Origin: Oscillospiraceae bacterium
GTDB lineage: Bacteria; Bacillota; Clostridia; Oscillospirales; Oscillospiraceae
Reading direction: 5' to 3'
Assembly (NCBI GenBank): GCA_015067995.1
Contig: SVLJ01000013.1
Location: 1 to 64,000, forward strand
Length of the DNA stretch: 64,000 bases
Shown: positions 42,194 through 51,443 of the stretch, piece after piece
How the letters are laid out: every line of letters begins with the position of its first letter
How positions within the stretch are numbered: the stretch's first letter is position 1
The notes under the pieces: model-generated
What the model was told of the DNA's origin: nothing
The model's database searches: none
The model's input: the letters and a program-made list of their open reading frames with translations, nothing else
Made by a program: the position numbers and the translations under genes

Positions 42194-43648
42194 TCAGTGG
42201 GCGCGGCGGGAGAAGGAGTCTCTCCACAGGGAGGGGTGGAACAGGATCAGCAGGGGGAACAGCTCCAATCGTCCGGCCAGCATATCGAAAATCAGGGTCC
42301 ACTTGCTCAGACCGGAGAGCATGGCGAAGTTACCGGCAGGGCCTACCAGCTCCAGACCGGGGCCGATGTTGTTGATGGTGGCGGCCACGGCGGTGAAGGT
42401 GGTGACCAGATCACGGCCCTCCAGAGAAACGATGAACACCGAGCCGCAGAACAGCAGCAGGAAGGTGATCATATACACGCAGACGGAATGGATCATGCCG
42501 TTATCCACGGGCTTGCCATCCATCTTCACGGAGCGGATGCCCTTGGGATGAATATAGGAATACATTTCCCGTATCATGGTTTTGACCTGCAGGACAATGC
42601 GGGAGACCTTGATGCCGCCGCCGGTGCTGCCTGCACAGGCGCCCACAAACATCAGCAGCACCAGCGTCACCTTGGAGGTCTGCCCCCAGAGATTGAAGTC
42701 GGCGGTGGCGAAGCCGGTGGTGGTGATGATGGAGGCCACCTGGAAGGCGGCGTGAGTCAGTGCTTCAAAGGCAGTGCCGTAGATCCGCACTACGTCCAGG
42801 AACAGAATGGTAATGGCGGCCAGAATGATGGCGAAGTACCAGCGAACCTCTTCCATTTCCCATGCTTTCCGGAATTTACGAAACAGAAGGAAATAGTATG
42901 CGTTGAAGTTGACGCCGAAGAGGATCATGAAGATGGTCACGATCCACTGGGAATAGGGAGAATAGCTGACAAAACTGTCTGCCTTGACGCCGAAGCCGCC
43001 GGTACCGGCGGTGCCGAAGCTGTGAACGATGGCGTCAAACAGCGGCATGTCAAAGGCCAGAAGAACGATTTGGATCAGAGTCATGGCCATGTAGATAAGA
43101 TACAGTAGCCGTGCCGTGGCCTTGACCTTGGGAACCAGCTTGCCCACAGAGGGGCCGGGGCTTTCCGCCCGCATCAGGTTGAAATGGGAGCCGCCGCTGA
43201 GAGGCACCACTGCCAGCAGAAATACCAGCACGCCCATGCCGCCGATCCAGTGGGTAAAGCTGCGCCAGAACAGAGAGCAGTGGCACATAGCCTCCACATC
43301 TGTCAGGATACTGGCGCCGGTGGTGGTAAAACCGGACACGGTTTCAAACATGGCATCGGTAAAGGAGGGAATCTCTCCGGTGAGCATAAAGGGCAGTGCG
43401 CCGAATGCGCTCATCACGATCCAGCTCAGGGCGGTGGCTACACAGCCGTCCTTCAAATAGAACACCGAATTTTCAGGGCGTTCCCGGCTGAACCGGGTGC
43501 CCAGCAAAACACACAGGATACCCACGGCCAGATAGGCCCAGCCCTGGGTTTCCCGGTAGATCAGGCCCACCGCTGCCGAGGGCAGCATCAGCAGACCTTC
43601 TATCCGCAGCACATAGCCAAGGATAAAGAGAATCATGGAACCGTTCAT
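42194..43648 (-). CDS. trkH: TrkH/KtrB-type potassium uptake channel subunit
   Basis: The 484-residue membrane protein carries four selectivity-filter repeats: SGFTTTGAS (about 106), GTAGTGGFG (about 224), ITTTGFAT (about 319) and NNIGPGL (about 432), plus the GACAGSTGGG segment. It forms the K+ pore gated by the cytosolic TrkA ring encoded upstream. CGGAGG precedes the ATG; 15 bases after the trkA stop. Confidence 0.96.
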   Translation of the reverse strand: MNGSMILFILGYVLRIEGLLMLPSAAVGLIYRETQGWAYLAVGILCVLLGTRFSRERPENSVFYLKDGCVATALSWIVMSAFGALPFMLTGEIPSFTDAMFETVSGFTTTGASILTDVEAMCHCSLFWRSFTHWIGGMGVLVFLLAVVPLSGGSHFNLMRAESPGPSVGKLVPKVKATARLLYLIYMAMTLIQIVLLAFDMPLFDAIVHSFGTAGTGGFGVKADSFVSYSPYSQWIVTIFMILFGVNFNAYYFLLFRKFRKAWEMEEVRWYFAIILAAITILFLDVVRIYGTAFEALTHAAFQVASIITTTGFATADFNLWGQTSKVTLVLLMFVGACAGSTGGGIKVSRIVLQVKTMIREMYSYIHPKGIRSVKMDGKPVDNGMIHSVCVYMITFLLLFCGSVFIVSLEGRDLVTTFTAVAATINNIGPGLELVGPAGNFAMLSGLSKWTLIFDMLAGRLELFPLLILFHPSLWRDSFSRRAH

Positions 43649-43663
43649 GTTGCCTCCGCCTCG

Positions 43664-45037
43664 TCAGGCCAGAATGTCACGGATGTCGTTGAAGCCGGTG
43701 TGGGTGGTCACCAGCATGACCGTATCGCCGGCTTCGATGGTATCGTGGCCGGTGGGGATCAGGATCTCACCGTCGCGATTGATAAAGGCGATGAGCAAGC
43801 CCTTTTTCAGCCTCAGGTCTTTCAGCATCCGGCCGGTGACAGCAGAACGCTCGTTGACACGGAACTCAATGGCCTCCACCCGGGAATCAAACAGGTGATA
43901 GAGAGTCTCCACGTTGGAATTCATGGAGTTCTTCTTGGCGCGTACGTAGGCGATGATGGCTTCGGAGGTAATGTAGCGGGGATAAATGACGCTGCCAAGA
44001 TCCAGCTGACCGATGACATCCTTGAAGGCGATGCGGTTGATCTTGGTGATCACCTTTGCCTTGGAGACGTGACGGGCGTGGAGGGTCAGCATGACATTTT
44101 CCTCGTCAATGCCGGTGAGGGGAACAAAGGATTCCGCGTATTTCAGCCCCTCTTCCTTCAGCACATCTGCATCGGTGCCGTCGCCGTTGATGATGGTGGC
44201 TCTGGGCAGCAGCTCACTGAGCTCTTCGCAGCGGGCACGGTTGTTTTCGATGATCTTGACCTCGATACCCATGGGCAGCAGCTGCTGCGCCAGATAGTAG
44301 GCGGCTTTGCCGCCGCCGATGATCATGGTGTTGCGCACCTGATTGGTCTTGAAGCCGATGCGGGAGAGGAAGAGTCTCGTAGTCTGACTGGTGGCCACTA
44401 CGGAGATCACATCTCCCTGCATCATTTGGAAGTTGCCGGTGGGGATATATACCTCGCCGCCGCGCTCGATGGCGCAGATCAGCACGTTGGTGTCCAGCTT
44501 TTTGCTCAGATCATAGAGCATCATGCCGTCCAGCACGTTGCCCTGAGGGATCTTGAAGCGCACCAGCTCTGCCTGACCGTGGGCAAAGGGACTCACATCC
44601 AGTACGGTGGGCAGAGCCAGAATCCGGGCAGCCTCTCTGGCTGTCTCCAGTTCCGGGTTGATGATCATGGCCAGTCCCAGCTTCTCCTGCAGGTAGCTGA
44701 CTTCCTGACTGTAGGCAGGGTCACGGACGCGGGCGATGGCGGAGCAGTTGGCGACTCGCTTGGCCACAGTGCAGCACAGCAGATTCAGCTCATCGGACTC
44801 CGTCACGGCGATGAACAGGTCGGTTTTTTCAATGCCGGCTTCCACCTGTACGGAATAGCTGGCGCCGTTTCCCACCAGACCCATCACATCATAGGTGCCG
44901 GCCAGAGATTCCACCCGGGCGGCGTCCTTGTCGATGATGGTGATGTCGTGTCCTTCGCGGATCAGCTGCTCCACCAGTGTTTCGCCCACCTTGCCGCAGC
45001 CGACGATAATGATTGAAAGACCTTTTGTCTTAGCCAT
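43664..45037 (-). CDS. trkA: TrkA potassium transporter regulatory subunit
   Basis: The 457-residue protein has two tandem RCK units, each with a Rossmann NAD/ATP-binding domain (IIIVGCGKVGETL near 8; TMIIGGGKAAYYL near 227) and a TrkA-C domain. It gates TrkH in response to nucleotide. ATG at 45037 with AAGGAGTA upstream; first gene of trkA-trkH. Confidence 0.95.
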   Translation of the reverse strand: MAKTKGLSIIIVGCGKVGETLVEQLIREGHDITIIDKDAARVESLAGTYDVMGLVGNGASYSVQVEAGIEKTDLFIAVTESDELNLLCCTVAKRVANCSAIARVRDPAYSQEVSYLQEKLGLAMIINPELETAREAARILALPTVLDVSPFAHGQAELVRFKIPQGNVLDGMMLYDLSKKLDTNVLICAIERGGEVYIPTGNFQMMQGDVISVVATSQTTRLFLSRIGFKTNQVRNTMIIGGGKAAYYLAQQLLPMGIEVKIIENNRARCEELSELLPRATIINGDGTDADVLKEEGLKYAESFVPLTGIDEENVMLTLHARHVSKAKVITKINRIAFKDVIGQLDLGSVIYPRYITSEAIIAYVRAKKNSMNSNVETLYHLFDSRVEAIEFRVNERSAVTGRMLKDLRLKKGLLIAFINRDGEILIPTGHDTIEAGDTVMLVTTHTGFNDIRDILA

Positions 45038-45099
45038 ACAGTACTCCTTCAAATGATACGCGTGGAAATAATTCAATATAGTAAGGCATATATTCCGAT

Positions 45100-45127
45100 A
45101 TTATACCCGCCACGGCGGAAATGTCAA
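45100..45127 (-). promoter_or_regulatory. Sigma-A promoter of trkA-trkH
   Basis: Reverse-strand TTGACA (45122-45127) and TATAAT (45100-45105), both perfect, with a 16-base spacer. Confidence 0.88.
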
Positions 45128-45159
45128 TTCAGCCGGAGTTTGCTGCACAAAATCTGAAT

Positions 45160-45189
45160 AGGGCTGCGAAGCAGACGCTCCGCAGCCCT
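45160..45189 (-). terminator. Hairpin downstream of ilvE
   Basis: Arms agggctgcg (45160-45168) and cgcagccct (45181-45189) with a 12-base loop lie between ilvE and the trkA promoter. The reverse-strand tail (ATTCAGATTTTG) is only moderately T-rich. Confidence 0.5.
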
Positions 45190-45209
45190 GTTTTGCACAT
45201 ATTGAGAGA

Positions 45210-46286
45210 TCAGCCCTCGCAGACGGGAACGATCCAGCCCTTGGTGTCCTCCACCTTGCCCCACTGGATACCGGTGAGGGTGTCGTACAGCTTCTGGGTG
45301 ACGGGGCCGATCTTGCCGCCGCTGATGGTGACGGAATCATCCTTCCAGACCAGCTCCTTGACAGGGGAGACGACAGCGGCGGTGCCGGTGCCGAAGACCT
45401 CCTCCAGCTTGCCGGTGTGGCCGGCCTCCATGATGGTCTGGATGGCCAGCTTGCCCTCGATGACCTCATAGCCCCAGTCGCGCAGCAGCTCGATGATGGA
45501 ACGGCGGGTGACGCCGGGCAGCACGGTGCCTTCACATGCGGCGGTATAGACCTTGCCGTCGATCTTGAACATGATGTTCATGGCGCCGACTTCCTCGACA
45601 TACTTCTTCTCGATGCCGTCCAGCCACAGAACCTGAGCAAAGCCCTTCTGTGCGGCCTTCTCGCCTGCCAACAGAGAACCGGCATAGTTGCCGCCGCACT
45701 TGGTGAAGCCGGTGAGGCCGGGAGCGGCGCGGATGTACTCGTCCTCAACATAGATGCGGACGGGATCGATGCCCTCGGCATAGTAGGCGCCGGAGGGGAA
45801 GCAGATGATGCAGAAGGTGTAGTGATGGCTGGCGTGGACGCCCATGCCCACGTCAGTGGCGAAGACGAAGGGACGGATGTACAGGGAGGAACCCTCGGAG
45901 TGGGGGACCCAATCCTTTTCCACTTCCACCAGAGCGGCGACGGCCTGCACGAAGTCATCCACGGGAATGGTGGGGATGCACATACGCTCAGAGGAATCCT
46001 GCATACGCTTGCCGTTGCATTCGGGACGGAAGAGCTGGATCTTGTTGTCGGCGGTACGATAGGCCTTCAGACCCTCGAAGAGCTCCTGTGCATAGTGGAA
46101 GATCACGCAGGCGGGATCCAGCTCAAAGGGGGCATAGGGAACGATGCGGGGATCGTGCCAGCCCTTGCCGAGGGTATAGTCCATCAGGAACATATGGTCG
46201 GTAGAGATCTTGCCGAAACCCAGCTTGGATTCATCTGCGGGTTTGGCCTTGGGGGCGGTTGTTTTGGTGATCTTGATATCCAGCAT
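45210..46286 (-). CDS. ilvE: Branched-chain amino acid aminotransferase
   Basis: The 358-residue fold-type IV PLP enzyme transaminates Leu, Ile and Val. Features: the start LDIKITKT, VIFHYAQELFEGLKAYR, SLYIRPFVFATD, the PLP lysine in FTKCGGNYAGS, VEEVGAMNIMF, and GTVLPGVTRRSI. ATG at 46286 with AAAGGAGAG is preferred over an upstream in-frame ATG at 46310. Single gene. Confidence 0.96.
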   Translation of the reverse strand: MLDIKITKTTAPKAKPADESKLGFGKISTDHMFLMDYTLGKGWHDPRIVPYAPFELDPACVIFHYAQELFEGLKAYRTADNKIQLFRPECNGKRMQDSSERMCIPTIPVDDFVQAVAALVEVEKDWVPHSEGSSLYIRPFVFATDVGMGVHASHHYTFCIICFPSGAYYAEGIDPVRIYVEDEYIRAAPGLTGFTKCGGNYAGSLLAGEKAAQKGFAQVLWLDGIEKKYVEEVGAMNIMFKIDGKVYTAACEGTVLPGVTRRSIIELLRDWGYEVIEGKLAIQTIMEAGHTGKLEEVFGTGTAAVVSPVKELVWKDDSVTISGGKIGPVTQKLYDTLTGIQWGKVEDTKGWIVPVCEG

Positions 46287-46339
46287 TGCAAAACTCTCCT
46301 TTATATTCAACGCGTTATCGGGTTAAATTGATTACTATA

Positions 46340-46368
46340 TTTATAATCCTCTGCATCGGTAAAGTCAA
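46340..46368 (-). promoter_or_regulatory. Promoter of ilvE
   Basis: Reverse-strand TTGACT (46363-46368) and TATAAA (46340-46345) with a 17-base spacer, 54 bases before the ATG. Confidence 0.8.
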
Positions 46369-46577
46369 GTTTTTTCACCAGCGGACGATGTTTCTCCGCT
46401 GCTGCCGGCCGTGCGCGGTCGATCTTTTCGCACGAGCTTTGACAAAAAATGATGACTGATTAACAGAAAGAAGGCGAAAAATCATAATAATACACAAAAA
46501 TTAAAGTAGATACGTTATGAAATTAGCGGTCAAATCAAAAAAATTAACAAAATATACACAAACTTCGCCAAACCCCC
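46369..46577. other. A/T-rich intergenic region between divergent ilvE and cstA units
   Basis: Within the 382-base gap between ilvE and the next start codon, bases 46437-46600 are markedly A/T-rich (runs of A and AAATTA-type tracts) compared with the rest of the window. No gene or RNA was seen. It may serve as UP-element or regulator-binding DNA for the cstA promoter that follows; no specific operator is recognised. Confidence 0.5.
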
Positions 46578-46606
46578 TTAACAAATGAAAAAGGAAGGAG
46601 TATAAT
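46578..46606 (+). promoter_or_regulatory. Promoter of the cstA operon
   Basis: TTAACA (46578-46583) and TATAAT (46601-46606) with a 17-base spacer, preceded by a long A-rich tract. Confidence 0.78.
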
Positions 46607-46668
46607 ACCTGTTATTAATGGCCTTATGGCATTTTTTCGGAAATGCCCGTCTGCAAAAGGAGAACCAA

Positions 46669-47190
46669 ATGGAAAACACGGCAATGCAGGAACGGCTGGA
46701 GAAGCTGCTCAATGCCTATTCCCACCGGTATGATATCGAGCGGGATGTGGTGGTGGAGGGCGGAAGCTTTCCGGCTGCGGCGACTTTCTTCCTGCGGGAT
46801 GAGAATTACCTCATCAGCAAGAAGCATGTGCTCAGCGCGGTGGAAAACCACGAGTACATGTACTTTTATGTGACAAATCATCTGGATGCTGCCACCCTGC
46901 GTCAGCAGATCGATCTGACTATGAAGGTGGGCACGGCGCGGGTGAAGCCGCACAAGGACCATATGTCTTCCTTTGTGACGCTGGTGGTTCTGGCAGACAC
47001 CATTGACCCGGAGGCGAAGGAGCTTATTAAGAAGACCCGCTTCCAGAAATATTTTCGGCTGGCACTCCACGGCTGGATGGAGTATCATATAGCAGCAATG
47101 GAATGTTCCACAAACAGCTTCCTTTCCAATCCAGCCGGTAAGGGAGCAAAGAAGACTCTGGAGCAAAATCTCGGCTCCAGGGGCAAATAA
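46669..47190 (+). CDS. Conserved protein of unknown function upstream of cstA
   Basis: A 173-residue soluble protein without signal peptide (MENTAMQERLEKLLNAYSHRY start). No motif I recognise; it contains FFLRDENYLISKKHVLSAVENHEYMYFY-type mixed alpha/beta content. The ATG at 46669 has AAGGAGAA upstream, preferable to an open extension to 46618. Only 18 bases separate it from cstA, so it is probably co-transcribed and may affect that transporter; that is inference from position. Confidence 0.7.
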   Translation: MENTAMQERLEKLLNAYSHRYDIERDVVVEGGSFPAAATFFLRDENYLISKKHVLSAVENHEYMYFYVTNHLDAATLRQQIDLTMKVGTARVKPHKDHMSSFVTLVVLADTIDPEAKELIKKTRFQKYFRLALHGWMEYHIAAMECSTNSFLSNPAGKGAKKTLEQNLGSRGK

Positions 47191-47208
47191 GAAGGGAGAG
47201 TAAAATCA

Positions 47209-48921
47209 ATGACTGGTATCACACTTCTGCTCATTGGCGTCGCTGTCCTGGTCGTCGGCTACATCTTCTATGGCCGCTGGCTGTGCAAGCAGTGGGGCGT
47301 TGGTGAAAGCACCGAGCCCACTCCCGCTCACGCTCTGCGTGACGACGTCGACTATGTCCCCGCACCCGCTCCTGTTCTGATGGGTCACCATTTCTCCTCC
47401 ATCGCAGGCGCTGGTCCCATCACCGGCCCCATCAACGCTGCCGGCGCCGGCTTCGGCTGGCTGGCCTGCACCCTGTGGATCCTGATCGGTGGTATCTTCT
47501 TCGGTGGCGTCCATGACTTCGGCGCTCTGTTCGCCTCTGTCCGTCATGGCGGCAAGTCCATCGGTGAGATCATCTCCGCCAACATGTCCCTGCGTGCAAA
47601 GCGTCTGTTCGTTATCTTCTCCTACCTGACCCTGATCCTGGTTGTTGCCGCATTCGCCTCCATCGTGGCCGGCACCTTCGGCGTCACCAAGGACGCCAAC
47701 GGTGCTCTGACCGCTTCCGGCGTTGCCAACGCTCAGGTTGCCATGGTCTCCCTGCTGTTCATCGCCATCGCCATCGTCTTTGGCTTTGCCGTGTACCGCA
47801 AGGGCGTTGACATGAAGATCGCTTCCGCTGTTGGCGTCGTCGCCATCGTGGCCATCATCTTCATCGGCCTGAACTTCTATCCCGTCCAGCTGACCACCAA
47901 CACCTGGATGTACATCGTTGGCCTGTATATCGTCGTGGCTTCCGTGGCTCCCGTGTGGATCCTGCTGCAGCCCCGCGACTATCTGAGCTCCTTCCTGCTG
48001 TATGCCATGCTGGCTCTGGCCTTCATCGCCGTCATCATGGGCAATCCCTCCATGGACACTCTGCCTCTGCTGAACAAGGAAGGCAACACCACTCCCGTGT
48101 TCCCCGTCCTGTTCACCACCATCGCCTGCGGTGCTATCTCCGGCTTCCATTCTCTGGTTGGCTCCGGCACCACCTCCAAGCAGCTGGATAAGGAAAAGGA
48201 CGCCAAGCCCATCGCTTACGGCGGCATGCTCATCGAGTGCGCTCTGGCCATCATGACCCTGATCGCTGTTGCCCACGCTTACAGCTTCAACGGCACCGAT
48301 CTGGCCTTCAAGGGTGCCACCGCTATCTTCGGCGGCGGTATCGCTTCCATGATCGATCCTTCCCGCGGCACTGTGTATCAGGTTCTGTACACCCTGCTGG
48401 TCCTGACCTACTCCACCTTCTGCCTGACCTCTCTGGACACCGCTACCCGCATGGGCCGCTTCATGTTCCAGGAGTTCTGGATCGACTCCACCAAGGGTGA
48501 GACTCCCCAGAATGTCACCGGCTACAAGAAGGTCCTGTCCAATCCCTATGTTGCCACCATCATCACCGTCGTTCTGGGCATCGGCCTGGGCATGAACGGC
48601 TATGCCAAGATCTGGGCTCTGTTTGGCTCTGCCAACCAGCTGCTGGCTGCTCTGGCTCTGCTGGCCATCGCCACCTGGCTGGGCAACATCGGCAAGAACA
48701 ACAAGATGTTCCTGTTCCCCATGGGCTTCATGCTGATCGTCACCCTGGCCTCCCTGGTCATCAACACCAAGGACCAGATCGGCCTGATCACCAAGGGCGG
48801 CGCTGACTGGGGTCCCTATGCACAGGCTATCCTGGGCGTCATCATGATCGTCCTGGCAATCGTCCTGGCCATCGAGGGCATCCAGACCATCTCCAAGCAG
48901 GGCAAGAAGGCTGCCAAGTAA
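47209..48921 (+). CDS. cstA: CstA family carbon-starvation peptide/pyruvate transporter
   Basis: A 570-residue polytopic membrane protein with CstA landmarks: VLMGHHFSSIAGAGPITGP near residue 57, GGVHDFGALFASVRH, and SGFHSLVGSGTTSKQ near 310. CstA proteins import peptides or pyruvate in nutrient limitation. The gene uses strikingly C-ending codons like dnaK, suggesting high expression. It lacks the long C-terminal extension of E. coli CstA (about 700 residues), as usual for the short Firmicutes form. Confidence 0.92.
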   Translation: MTGITLLLIGVAVLVVGYIFYGRWLCKQWGVGESTEPTPAHALRDDVDYVPAPAPVLMGHHFSSIAGAGPITGPINAAGAGFGWLACTLWILIGGIFFGGVHDFGALFASVRHGGKSIGEIISANMSLRAKRLFVIFSYLTLILVVAAFASIVAGTFGVTKDANGALTASGVANAQVAMVSLLFIAIAIVFGFAVYRKGVDMKIASAVGVVAIVAIIFIGLNFYPVQLTTNTWMYIVGLYIVVASVAPVWILLQPRDYLSSFLLYAMLALAFIAVIMGNPSMDTLPLLNKEGNTTPVFPVLFTTIACGAISGFHSLVGSGTTSKQLDKEKDAKPIAYGGMLIECALAIMTLIAVAHAYSFNGTDLAFKGATAIFGGGIASMIDPSRGTVYQVLYTLLVLTYSTFCLTSLDTATRMGRFMFQEFWIDSTKGETPQNVTGYKKVLSNPYVATIITVVLGIGLGMNGYAKIWALFGSANQLLAALALLAIATWLGNIGKNNKMFLFPMGFMLIVTLASLVINTKDQIGLITKGGADWGPYAQAILGVIMIVLAIVLAIEGIQTISKQGKKAAK

Positions 48922-48964
48922 GAAACCCCATATATAACAGAGTTTTGCCAGTCTCTGTTTGAGG

Positions 48965-48992
48965 AAAAGACCCGCCGTGAGGCGGGTCTTTT
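48965..48992 (+). terminator. Intrinsic terminator of the cstA operon
   Basis: Perfect 12-base arms (48965-48976, 48981-48992) with GTGA loop and terminal TTTTCTG. Confidence 0.92.
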
Positions 48993-49079
48993 CTGTTCCT
49001 GTCCGCAAAATCGTTCATGGTGTCCAAAAAAACAGAGGGTGTAACGGAGGAAAAAAGGAAATGTTTGTGAAAAACGCCG

Positions 49080-49108
49080 TTGACTGTTTCGGTAAAAGAG
49101 ATTATGAT
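49080..49108 (+). promoter_or_regulatory. Promoter of the HPr gene
   Basis: TTGACT (49080-49085) and TATGAT (49103-49108), 17-base spacer, 63 bases before the ATG. Confidence 0.72.
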
Positions 49109-49170
49109 AAAATAGATGTATAACCGATTATGCGCAGACTCAAAATACGCATAGAAAAGGAGAACGGTAT

Positions 49171-49434
49171 ATGTATACTCAGGAGATCATTGTCAACAAC
49201 GAGGTCGGCCTGCATGCGCGTCCCGCTACCTTCTTCATCCAGAAAGCCAACGAGTTCAAGAGCGGAATCTGGGTGGAAAAGGATGACCGCCGCGTCAATG
49301 CCAAGAGCCTGCTGGGCGTGCTGTCTCTGGGCGTCACCAAGGGCACCGGCATCACTCTGATTGCCGATGGCAGCGACGAAAAGGCTGCTGTGGCTGCTCT
49401 GGCCGCTCTGGTCAACGATAATTTCGGAGAATAA
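49171..49434 (+). CDS. ptsH: Phosphocarrier protein HPr
   Basis: The 87-residue protein has His15 in GLHARPATF (PTS phosphotransfer site) and Ser46 in NAKSLLGVLSLG (HPr kinase regulatory site), both at canonical positions. It is therefore a full HPr rather than the His-less Crh. ptsI is not adjacent. AAAAGGAG precedes the ATG. Confidence 0.95.
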   Translation: MYTQEIIVNNEVGLHARPATFFIQKANEFKSGIWVEKDDRRVNAKSLLGVLSLGVTKGTGITLIADGSDEKAAVAALAALVNDNFGE

Positions 49435-49450
49435 TCCGCAAATAGCGCCG

Positions 49451-49483
49451 AAGGCGGCTCTGCACAGGCAGAGCCGCCTTTCC
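49451..49483 (+). terminator. Intrinsic terminator after HPr
   Basis: Perfect 13-base arms (49451-49463, 49468-49480) with a short T tail (TTTCC). Confidence 0.7.
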
Positions 49484-49517
49484 AGTATCCTGCCGGGCGC
49501 GGAAAGGAGGAATGCAG

Positions 49518-51350
49518 ATGACCAGGGAAGAACTGAAGGAAAAAGCCAACGACCTGCCCCTTGCACCGGGCGTTTATCTCATGATGGATAAGACCGGCCG
49601 GGTCATTTATGTGGGAAAGGCCAAGAAACTGAAAAACAGGGTCAGCCAGTATTTTCAGGATACGGCTGCCCACAGCGGAAAGACCCGCGCCATGGTGGCG
49701 AATATCGATCGCTTTGACACCATTTTTGTCAGCAGTGAATTTGAGGCACTGGTGCTGGAGAACTCCCTCATCAAGCGCCATATGCCGCGTTACAATATTC
49801 TGCTGAAGGACGACAAGGGCTACCCCTTTGTGCGGCTGTCGCAGGAATCGTATCCGCGGTTTTCGCTGGTGAACCGAATGGCGGATGACGGCGCCCGTTA
49901 CTTCGGCCCCTTCGGCGGACGGCATGAGACCCGTCTGGCGTTGGAAGCCATTTGCTCTGCCTTGAGACTGCCGACCTGCAGCCGGAAATTCCCACGCGAT
50001 ATCGGCAAGGAGCGTCCATGCCTGAACTATCACATGGGACGCTGCGATGGCTTTTGCCGCGGCGAACTGACAGAGGAGGAATATACCCGCCGCATGGAAC
50101 AGGCGGCGGCTCTGCTGGAAGGTAAGGGAAAGAAGCTCATCCGTGATATGACGGCCAAAATGGCCGAGGAGGCAGAAAACCTGCGCTTTGAGCAGGCGGC
50201 TGCACTCCGTGACCGTATCAATGCCATCAAGGCACTCAGCAACAAACAGACAGTGATCGCGGGCATTTGCGCCGATACCGATGTATGGGGCGTTTATCGG
50301 GGTGCCGGAAAAAGCTGCTGCGCTGTGCTGCACATTGAGGACGGTCAGCTCACCGGACGGGAGACCCAGCTGTTTTCCGCCTACAACGAGGAGAGCGAAG
50401 AAGAGATGCTGGCGGCAGTGACATCTCAGTATTATCTGCCCCGTGCCATGCTGCCCCGGGAAATTCTGCTGAGCGCGGATTCCGGTGACTGCGCAGAACT
50501 CAGCGAGGTGCTGACCCAGAGGGCGGGGCATAAAGTCTGGGTGCATGTGCCTCAACGGGGTGAGAAGGCAGAACTGCTGGCCATGGCTGCCCGGAATGCC
50601 CGGGAGGAGGCGGAGCGTGCCACCTCGGCCGCAGAGCGCAGCGACCATACTCTGATGACGCTGGCTCGGATGACTGGGCTGGACGCGCCGCCGGAGCGCA
50701 TGGAGGCTTACGATATTTCCAATACCGGCAGTTCCGATATTGTGGCGTCCATGGTGGTCTATCAGGGTACAAAGCCCTTAAAATCCGCCTACCGCCGATT
50801 CCAGATCAAGGAGCTGGACGGGCATCCCGATGATTACGCCTCCATGCAGGAGGTGCTGCGCCGCAGACTGCAGCGCGCGACAGACGGTGATGAGAAATTC
50901 CTGCCTCTGCCGGATCTCTTTCTCATTGACGGCGGCGTGACCCACGCCTGCGCAGCGCAGGAGATCACCGCGCAGTTTGACTGTCATGTGCCGGTGTTCG
51001 GTATGGTGAAGGATGACCGTCACCGCACCCGCGCACTGGTGACGCCGGAGGGCGGGGAGATCGGTATCGACACCAATCAGGCGGTGTTTTCTCTCATCGG
51101 CCAGATTCAGGAGGAGACCCACCGCTTTGCTGTCACCTACCACCACCAGAAGCACGGAAAAAACGCGCTTCGATCCTCGCTGGATGACATTCCCGGTATT
51201 GGTCCCAAACGCCGTGAAGTTCTGCGGAAACGATTCGGTAGCATCCGCGCCATTCGTGAGGCGGGGATAGAGGAGCTTTCCTCCGTACTGCCGCAGCCCA
51301 CGGCGGAGGCGGTGTGGCGGCATTTCCATTCTCAGCAGGAACAGACATAA
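49518..51350 (+). CDS. uvrC: UvrABC excinuclease subunit C
   Basis: UvrC makes both incisions in nucleotide excision repair. The 610-residue protein has an N-terminal GIY-YIG nuclease (PGVYLMMD, VIYVGKAKKLKNRV), a cysteine-rich segment (PCLNYHMGRCDGFC), the UVR motif (about 200-235), an RNase H-like C-terminal nuclease (EAYDISN, FLIDGG) and terminal HhH repeats (IPGIGPKRRE). ATG at 49518 fits AGGAGG spacing better than the ATG at 49512. Confidence 0.97.
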   Translation: MTREELKEKANDLPLAPGVYLMMDKTGRVIYVGKAKKLKNRVSQYFQDTAAHSGKTRAMVANIDRFDTIFVSSEFEALVLENSLIKRHMPRYNILLKDDKGYPFVRLSQESYPRFSLVNRMADDGARYFGPFGGRHETRLALEAICSALRLPTCSRKFPRDIGKERPCLNYHMGRCDGFCRGELTEEEYTRRMEQAAALLEGKGKKLIRDMTAKMAEEAENLRFEQAAALRDRINAIKALSNKQTVIAGICADTDVWGVYRGAGKSCCAVLHIEDGQLTGRETQLFSAYNEESEEEMLAAVTSQYYLPRAMLPREILLSADSGDCAELSEVLTQRAGHKVWVHVPQRGEKAELLAMAARNAREEAERATSAAERSDHTLMTLARMTGLDAPPERMEAYDISNTGSSDIVASMVVYQGTKPLKSAYRRFQIKELDGHPDDYASMQEVLRRRLQRATDGDEKFLPLPDLFLIDGGVTHACAAQEITAQFDCHVPVFGMVKDDRHRTRALVTPEGGEIGIDTNQAVFSLIGQIQEETHRFAVTYHHQKHGKNALRSSLDDIPGIGPKRREVLRKRFGSIRAIREAGIEELSSVLPQPTAEAVWRHFHSQQEQT

Positions 51351-51408
51351 AGCACAGCCGCCTGTGGGGAAGAACCGCAGGCGGTTGTTGATGTATCTGC
51401 TGAAATGG

Positions 51409-51437
51409 TTGACATTGCGGAAACCCTTTGCTACAAT
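51409..51437 (+). promoter_or_regulatory. Sigma-A promoter of the DUF3842-ECF operon
   Basis: TTGACA (51409-51414) and TACAAT (51432-51437) with a 17-base spacer, implying a leader of about 184 nt before the start codon at 51628. Confidence 0.82.
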
Positions 51438-51443
51438 TTATTT

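Noticed and set aside
43184-45016. A 610-codon forward frame antisense to trkA/trkH
   Set aside because: It overlaps two fully supported genes on the other strand and shows no family features.
47206-49008. A 600-codon reverse frame antisense to cstA
   Set aside because: Same codon-bias artefact; the product is a repetitive Gly/Asp/Gln/His string opposite a clear membrane transporter.
49171-49434. Crh, the His-less regulatory paralogue of HPr
   Set aside because: His15 is present in GLHARP together with Ser46, so this is a phosphotransfer-competent HPr.
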